A program made the translations under genes and the position numbers. From positions 620,001 to 684,000 of the forward strand of contig VJWN01000004.1 of assembly GCA_007644065.1 (NCBI GenBank): DNA of 64,000 nucleotides, read 5' to 3'. Numbering within the stretch: position 1 is the first letter of the stretch; every line of letters starts with the position of its first letter. Below the pieces are notes generated by a model. That model did no database searches. It worked only from the letters and a program-made list of their open reading frames with translations, and was not told the DNA's origin. Below are positions 57,540 through 64,000 of this stretch, in pieces. This stretch comes from Margaritispora aquatica (taxonomy: Eukaryota > Ascomycota > Leotiomycetes > Helotiales > Discinellaceae).

Positions 57540-58606
57540 GATCGTGAAGGGTTCTAAGTATTGTAACGACTGTGATTGTCAAATGTATGCTATTGTAAGG
57601 AGTAGCAGCTATTATATCTATAATTCTCGTCGAGTCAAATGAACGCCATTTCAGACTCAAAGTCAGGAGGCATCTCGTGGTAGATGCTACATAACTTGTA
57701 AGGCCCAATCGACAAGCTAGAATTTGTTGAATATACTGAGAAAGATTATATTGAGGAAACGTGAATGCAAAATTCGATGGGGCTGAATAGTCTAGGTTTC
57801 ACTGCAGCAATAATTCTCTTCTATAGCGACATGTTGTACCTCCAATATTTCGCATTGTACCGACTGTATTTTGAACGTCTGCCATGGTCCACAAGACAAA
57901 GAAGTTGCAAGCATAACATATCATATCAACGCTTGGAAATTTTCAAGTTGCTTGATTGGAATCGAGAAAAAGAGAAGACGTGAAGTTAAAGCTATATATG
58001 TAAAAGTTTTCGGTTATTACGAATATTTGTGAGGGGTAGGGTCTCTTCGTTGTTAATCAAGCAGATGTTTGGGCCATCTACAGCCAGAAATTGAAGAGGT
58101 GGGAGAGCCATCACGTCATTACTTCTTGAACTGAAGATATTGAAATTACAGCTGGAATTTACGGGACCTTACATTCTAGTGTAACTGTGGCTAATGGACA
58201 TTACGAGAACAGTCTTCGCTCAGGTTTTGGATACAAAAACGAGTTGCAATGCTGTACTCAATAATTACTCGATTATAAGAAGAAACAAGCTGATTAAGGT
58301 AATCAATAAGATAGAACTCTTTATAGAGTATTGCTTTGCTGACTGTTATGAGAATGATCATCCTTCTTCAGTCCCACCTCTTCAAACTCTGAATTTGACA
58401 TGTACCGCTGTTATACAAGCACTTATACAAGCACAAACTCAAGCACAAATATTGAGCTTGGATTCCTTTTACATCCAAAAGCCATAAATTGCTGTCTGAC
58501 CCATAATCACTTTCTGTCAAAAGCTATGCATCGGACTCCTCAACCTACAAAAAACCCGTAGTGCCTTTGGCACTCCTTAAGCCAAACAGATAACTTCAAA
58601 GCCGTC
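57540..58606. other. AT-rich intergenic region
   Basis: No gene supported; AT-rich with short repeats of caagcac near 58415-58450. Confidence 0.4.
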
Positions 58607-59689
58607 TCAACCGCCACCACCTTCAGCTAAAGCAAGAATGATTCCGATGAGAACCTGGCGTTTCTGGTACTCTCCAATAACCATACTCATCCCTGTAGCC
58701 ATTATGACATCTGCCAACCTCTGTCTTGCAGCGTCCGAGACGCTAGGTAATGCTGCTTCATTTTGCTCCTCATTGGCTGACATCTCTCCATTCTCTTCCA
58801 CTGTAAGGTGGTGCTTGGACAGAAATGAGTCGATAGCCTCTTGGTTCAACTCCAAGCGACCCATCTTGCGTGCACTAACAGCCGATGTATAGTTCGCAAG
58901 TACAGATTCATACCCCTCCTTCTCCTCCTCGCCTCCAGGAATGAGCACAACCAGCTTCAAGTGGTTGAACCTCAATAAAGGCCGAAACATAGACTTTGGT
59001 CTCGCTTGACCCGTGCCTTTCCACACAAAATCGTATCCTCGCCAAGTGAACCTGTATTCTCTTGTCCGAAACGAAAATGGCGACACCCATTTCAACTCCA
59101 CAATTTCTTCTGGCTTCACTTTCGCCGACTCTTTTGCAGGTTCTAGTCCGAGTGCTTTCTGCTCCTTGAACCAAGCTTTGCCTGATTCGCCTGCCATTCT
59201 GAATGACCTAACAGGATATCCTCTTAACGTTCCATCTTCTCCTTTCATAGTGCCGTGCTTCATGCTCACAACGCCACGCCGATCGAAAACACCGGGTTGA
59301 GAAAGAACATCTCCAAACTCCAGCCTCCACGATCGCCATCCCCAAGATGGATGCATGATTGCAGCTACGGGAGCGGTTTTTTGTCCACCGTGACGAAGGG
59401 TGAAGGGTGGACAGTGAAAAGCAAGTTTGGGGCAGTGGATGAAGTATGGTGACGTTTCTGTCCGAGAGTCGAATCTTGGATCATCGTAGCATTTCGCACG
59501 CTTGCTCTTCGTTGCTATTTTGGATAGAGTTGATTGTTGTTTGATGAGTGGCTTCTCTGGAGACTTAGGATCTGAGGGTGTGATGACTTTATCTTTTGTC
59601 GTGAAGGTCGAGTTTGAATCACTGATGCTGTGGATGGAGAAGCTTCGCTCATCCTTTGCACAGTGGTAAATGTGATATAGTGTTGTCAT
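58607..59689 (-). CDS. Conserved hypothetical protein, tubby C-terminal-like fold suspected
   Basis: Single exon of 360 residues. An N-terminal ~80 residues of Ser/Lys-rich linker precede a beta-rich middle: FIHCPKLAFHCPPFTLRHGG, PVAAIMHPSWGWRSWRLEFG and FRTREYRFTWRGYDFVWKGT. Alternating RxxxFxW(R/K)G strands are typical of the large set of fungal tubby-like (LURP-one-related) proteins. The C-terminal ~110 residues hold charged helices (DAARQRLADVIMATGM) and a hydrophobic end (QVLIGIILALAEGGGG). The function of this group is unknown in fungi; lipid or phosphoinositide binding is only an analogy. Confidence 0.72.
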   Translation of the reverse strand: MTTLYHIYHCAKDERSFSIHSISDSNSTFTTKDKVITPSDPKSPEKPLIKQQSTLSKIATKSKRAKCYDDPRFDSRTETSPYFIHCPKLAFHCPPFTLRHGGQKTAPVAAIMHPSWGWRSWRLEFGDVLSQPGVFDRRGVVSMKHGTMKGEDGTLRGYPVRSFRMAGESGKAWFKEQKALGLEPAKESAKVKPEEIVELKWVSPFSFRTREYRFTWRGYDFVWKGTGQARPKSMFRPLLRFNHLKLVVLIPGGEEEKEGYESVLANYTSAVSARKMGRLELNQEAIDSFLSKHHLTVEENGEMSANEEQNEAALPSVSDAARQRLADVIMATGMSMVIGEYQKRQVLIGIILALAEGGGG

Positions 59690-60937
59690 ATTGAGATGTT
59701 TGCATTCGCTTGACTTCTGGGATTCTGTTGAAGATATTCCGTGAATTTACTAAAAGTTTATTACTCAAAGAATCTCTTTATCTTCACGGTCATCTTCAAG
59801 CATATGAATGGGACGACACTAAGTGATCATCATATCTCATGATTAAATGGTAGTCAGATATGCGATGCTATAGCAGTCAATCGTGGAGGCTGTGCCTGAA
59901 CATAATCACCACCACAAGCAGTGCAAAAAGTGATGCAGGCTGTCATGGGGAGATTGACAGTTTATCAAGGGGTAGAATGGGGCAGTGCACAATCCAGAGA
60001 TCGCTTAGCACTCATCACGTGAAAACCATTGTACTTTTTGGTTGAACTTACCACTGGCTTAGATGTGTATGGTTTTAAATAACAAGTACCTAAAATTACA
60101 GAGTATGGTTCTAAGAATTGATGATGTTATAGTAGCGTGCTAAGCATATGCGCTGTCTGTTTTGCTTCTGTAGGTTCTTAAGAGTGATTTCAGAGGACAC
60201 TATACCCTACCACCTTTTAACAATTGAAGTTTATGCCATCACAGACGTCTATGTAGAAACATGTGATGTAATAATTGTTTTACTCTCCCATACCCGAAAG
60301 AACTTTATGATTTTTGTAGAATATCCAATGCTAAAAAACTTGGCAAGTCCCATATCCATACCACAGGTCGAGGAGGCTTAACCCGATATATAGAGAAACT
60401 GTATCAAACGCATTGGCACCCCTTGAAATGTAGTAATAATGGCTAGCTAACATCTTGCTAATGATGAAGGTTTGCTATATCTTTGATTTCATCGAATATA
60501 TTTGTGAAAGAAAAATGCGGTCAAGTCCATAATCATTGATTTGGTGCTTGCTACATTACGAAGTCTAGTATATTTCGAGATGTCTACACCCTTGATATCG
60601 GATATAAATCCCCTTATATTTGCTGCGGAGGGAGTATCAACGATAAAGCGACTTCAGTATATGCTAAGATCCTTCAGTATTCAATTTCAGGGTGTTCTCT
60701 CTTAGCTACCAAGTAAAAGTTGCAGAAAGATGTAATGACTCCTGAAACGACTGCAATTCAACGCATAGTTACAAGTTTCATTCTGTATGAACATAACAAT
60801 ATACCCAAAAAGCAAATTACATAAAACTTCATATCATGATAGTGGTCTACAAGCCAACCAATGTAGCCCCTGTCTATGCTTCCATCATCGTATAAATCCA
60901 ACTCCCACTTTGCATCCAGCCCATATATAACCCAATA
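59690..60937. other. AT-rich intergenic region
   Basis: No gene supported. One 77-codon rightward frame at 60148-60381 lacks supporting features. Confidence 0.4.
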
Positions 60938-62066
60938 TCAATAATACAACTCCCTGATAACCTCAACGACAACAGCATGATCCTCATCCTGCTTCAACCC
61001 ACTCACAACAACCACAGCAACGACACCTTCGACGCCAGTGACCCTGATAGGTACTCCCCCGCCATGGATGGCATAATCTCCTGCCTCATTCCCTAAGCCG
61101 TACTTATCTCTGAATGCGAACTCATCTCCATTGAATTTGCAATGCATATACCATGTACTGCATCCCCACCTTAGCACAGTCTTCCTCTTCCTCGCAACCC
61201 ATCTGTCATTGTCAGGCATTACTCCTGAATGTGTACATGTATGAAAGAGCGTTTGATTCTGGTTCGCCAGCGATATATTGATCACCACAGGAGTGGGGAT
61301 GGGTAAAAGACGATTCCTCAACGCAGAGCCCAATTCCCAAGCATCGTTGGTGGTAAAATGCTCAAAGATCAAGGAGCCATCAATACGAGCTATCGAGTCG
61401 AGCTGTGAAACAATAGTTAGCATTGCTTCTTCGACCCCGCGTATTCAGACAGGGACTCACATCGCGGGGTGGAGGTGCAATTGGCCTTGCAACCTCTAAA
61501 CTTCTTTGACCCTTTTCAGACATTCTCAAAGCCGGTGCTGGATCGTAGTATTCGTATTCTGGTATATCCTGATCAACGAATCGCGTCTTCTTGAAGCCTC
61601 TAATCCGTTGTTGTGCAGCAAGATTGTTCCGAGCAGAAAATTCTAAAGACTCAGCCAAGTCCCCACTATCCCACGTTGTCTCGTGAGATCGCCGCGACGT
61701 TGTTTCCGACAGATTTTCGAGTATCACCGAGAGTTGATCCTCGCGCGCCCATCGGAGGTCCGAACTCGTTCTGCGACGAAGGAACTGTTCGGGTTCGTGG
61801 AGTTGAAGCTCGTTGCGATATATTGGATGGATGTCGTTGATGTCGTACGGAGCATGTGAAGGATCTTGCGACAACGGCCAGTCTTCAGCGCCATGGTAGA
61901 ATTCCTCGGTGAACTTTGATATCGACCTCTCAGACGGCTGACGCTGGATTTGTTTGCCCTTATTCTCCCTTGGTATTGGCACGGAGTTGTAGGAGCTTTG
62001 CGAGGCTGCAGAGGGAGGCCGAGATAGGTTCTTGTAGGACTTCTTCTTCAATCCACACAGAGACAT
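60938..62066 (-). CDS. UPF0303/HbpS-like domain protein with long N-terminal extension
   Basis: Two exons, 61461-62066 and 60938-61402, with a 58-nt intron (GTGAGT ... GCTAAC ... TTTCACAG), giving 356 residues. Residues ~200-356 are a UPF0303 (DUF336/GlcG-HbpS fold) domain: LDSIARIDGSLIFEHFTTND, DAWELGSALRNRLL, VARKRKTVLRWGCSTW, YAIHGGGVPIRVTGVEGVVA and VSGLKQDEDHAVVVEVIREL. Yeast YBR137W is the best-known relative; related folds bind haem or small ligands. The first 202 residues are Ser/Arg-rich and disordered (IQRQPSERSISKF, FYHGAEDWPLSQDPSHAPYD), ending EYEYYDPAPALRMSEK. Typical members are about 170 residues, so the extension is notable. Phase is conserved across the intron, supporting one gene. 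Confidence 0.85.
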
Positions 62067-63012
62067 TGGACATTATACGGAAGATCGACAATAACGGTAA
62101 AGACAGAGGAGAACGACACTTTCGAGCATTATTTGGAGGTGTTAAGGGTTAAGGAAGTCGGAGTCGATGTCTTGAACAAACTCCTATTGTCTCTTTTGTC
62201 ACTCCTTCATTAATATTACATATCTCCTATTATTTTTCATCTCATATTACTCGCACTTGGACATCTCTATATCGGGAGTGTCAGATCTGGACGCATTTTA
62301 CTTCGTCAAAGCCGGGTGCGTGGGCACATAGTGGACAATGGATACGAAGGCATGGCGCGCATCATACCACCGGATTATGCCAACCACATGTAAGAGATTT
62401 CTGCTATATTCCTACTGGTATCTTCCTTGTGGTTGCGACTGGAAGTGGTGATTATCAATTTGATTTGGACGACGATTATCCTTGCGATATATTTGCCCCT
62501 CATTTCAATGGATATTTGACACGTTTGCTGGTGGGACGTGCATGTTCTACTATTGAAACCAGACGTTTGTAGGTGCCTGTAGGAGGTAGATCTTGTGCGC
62601 AAGACGTTGAAGTGTCAACTCTAGATGCTCAGTCAGTGCTGATGGTGATGTTCAAGAGCTACCTCCATCATGCCGAGATTTCCATGAAGAGTCACTTGAG
62701 GTGCAGGCTGGAGCACTCCGTGCGCTTAGCAAAAATCGACTCCATGGAAGGGAAATTAATCCTATAATAATTTCCAGATCTCTATGAGATTCGTCCAAAT
62801 GGCGATCAGGATAGCCAATTCAGTAATCCATTGAATTTACAGCCCTATCTGCAATCTTGAAGAGACCATTTCTGCTAAATGCTCTATTTTGTCTTGGCAA
62901 TTCATGAACTGACCACCCTGCGAATGTATCGCCGCTCTTCATACCACACTTCAAACATTTCACAAATTCTGACTGACTTGGACCAGGTCAAAACAAACGA
63001 GAGAAAGAAAGT
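62067..63012. other. Divergent promoter region
   Basis: Between the UPF0303 gene and the F-box-like gene; no gene seen inside. Confidence 0.4.
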
Positions 63013-64000
63013 ATGGAGCGATCGACGAGCAAAATAGAATTACTACCGACAGAGATTCTCATTCCGATCCTGGAATTTGTATATCTGCCTCGAAAAAAAC
63101 ACTACGGTCACTCCGACCAAAGATGCTTAGGCGCTTTCAATCTACTCGCTGCCATGAAAACCTGTCAGCGTTTCAATTCGGTTGGCCAGCCTGTGTTGTG
63201 GCAGCGTGTAGAACAAGCACGACTTCAGGATCTAGTAAACCTCGTTCGGACGGCATCCCAAAGACCGGAGCTTGCAAAACATGCACGTATCATGAAATTG
63301 CATGGGCTTCAGATCCACGATAACCTGCTTCTTGGTGAACCTTATGACGAAACAGAGCAAAGGAGTATATCAAATCGAGTTCGCAACCATCAGCAGTGGA
63401 GCAGCTTGGTATCAACCGCACTGTCACTCTGTGGAAACATAGAAAAGCTAGAGTTGATTCTCTCAACGAGGGATCATATGAACATTGATCTTTTGACAGA
63501 CGACCTCTGGTCCAGAGACCATTCTCAGCCATTCTTACCTAGGCTTCGCGAGCTCTCTATATCCTTCGATAAGTGCTGCAAGCAACCTTGGGTAATGAAA
63601 AATCTTCGACGATTTCTGAGACACCCTACTCTACAAATTTTTCGGGGCTACAAAATTGGCGGCAACATGTGGCCTCTGGACGAGAATGGGAAGTCAGAGC
63701 GTGTGGAATTGCTTCTTACGAGCGTCCATCTGGAAAGCTCAAATATTGGAACTGTAACTATGCAAGAGCTTCTTGAATCTTGCACATCTCTAGAGGAATT
63801 TACGTATGACCATGTGCATAACGGTAATATAGATGGGGACAAGGTAAGTTTACTGTCTTTTACTTTGCACCACTTACGCCTGCATCTATTTCTCCTCTGA
63901 TGGAGAGACAACCGAACCCTTTTTGTATTCCTTGATTTTCTTGAACAGACAACTAACTCGAGTTTTCATCGAATCGATAGTTCTATCCAATCAACTTGGG
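63013..64000 (+). CDS. F-box-like protein (partial, runs off the window)
   Basis: Exon 1 is 63013-63843 (277 codons), ending at GACAAG|GTAAGT. The next exon probably starts at 63949 (TTGAACAG|ACAACT), in phase, and continues past 64000. The start MERSTSKIELLPTEILIPIL has the LP-x-E-(I/L)-L...I opening of an F-box, followed by LLAAMKTCQRFNSVGQPVLW, the second F-box helix with its conserved W. Then come leucine-rich helical repeats (LSLCGNIEKLELIL, LPRLRELSISF) as in fungal F-box proteins that recruit substrates to SCF ubiquitin ligases. The substrate is unknown. Confidence 0.82.

Overview
This window looks like nuclear DNA of a filamentous ascomycete, most likely a Leotiomycete (Helotiales-type); the class is an inference from protein content and style. 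The genes are monocistronic and lie on both strands. They carry many 46-60 nt GT-AG introns with CTAAC/CTGAC-type branch sites. There is a nuclear tRNA-Leu with an intron, short fungal 5' leaders, and fungus-specific families (secreted Cys-rich proteins, GPI and single-pass surface proteins, D-arabinono-lactone oxidase). No operons, CRISPR arrays or bacterial signals are seen. Most real genes are split, so exon coordinates below were rebuilt by hand by matching donor/acceptor phase; every multi-exon model given closes in frame.

Layout. 0-7.7 kb is gene-poor: an AT-rich stretch, a tRNA-Leu(UAG), one Ser-rich small protein and several micro/minisatellites. 7.7-25.7 kb holds two FAD monooxygenases (TetX-like and salicylate-hydroxylase-like), a tautomerase with Pro-1, a glycine-zipper protein, and four extracellular proteins. 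These are a 4-exon small Cys-rich secreted protein, a Ser/Thr-rich Cys-rich wall protein, a BIM1-like copper-site surface protein and a GPI-anchored protein. 26.3-34.3 kb is the unusual part: a 1403-residue UPF1-like SF1 helicase, preceded by an RGG-rich reading frame with a (GGGGGC)n tract and by a broken partial copy of the helicase's N-terminal region. 35-64 kb is dense with housekeeping and catabolic genes: a triple-repeat 6-Cys membrane protein, FAT1-type acyl-CoA synthetase, phosphoserine aminotransferase, SHB17-type bisphosphatase, D-arabinono-1,4-lactone oxidase, Baeyer-Villiger monooxygenase, EAF elongation factor, 2-methylcitrate dehydratase, intradiol ring-cleavage dioxygenase, a UPF0303 protein with a long extension, and an F-box-like protein cut by the window end.

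How the genes relate. Most are independent housekeeping or niche genes. There is an aromatic and fatty/propionate oxidation flavour (two hydroxylases, BVMO, intradiol dioxygenase, PrpD, FAT1), but no tight cluster with a regulator and transporter. The best candidate for something undescribed is the helicase locus: an SF1 core behind a ~600-residue N-terminal region I cannot assign, a disrupted RGG leader, and a truncated neighbouring copy that stops at a motif shared by both.
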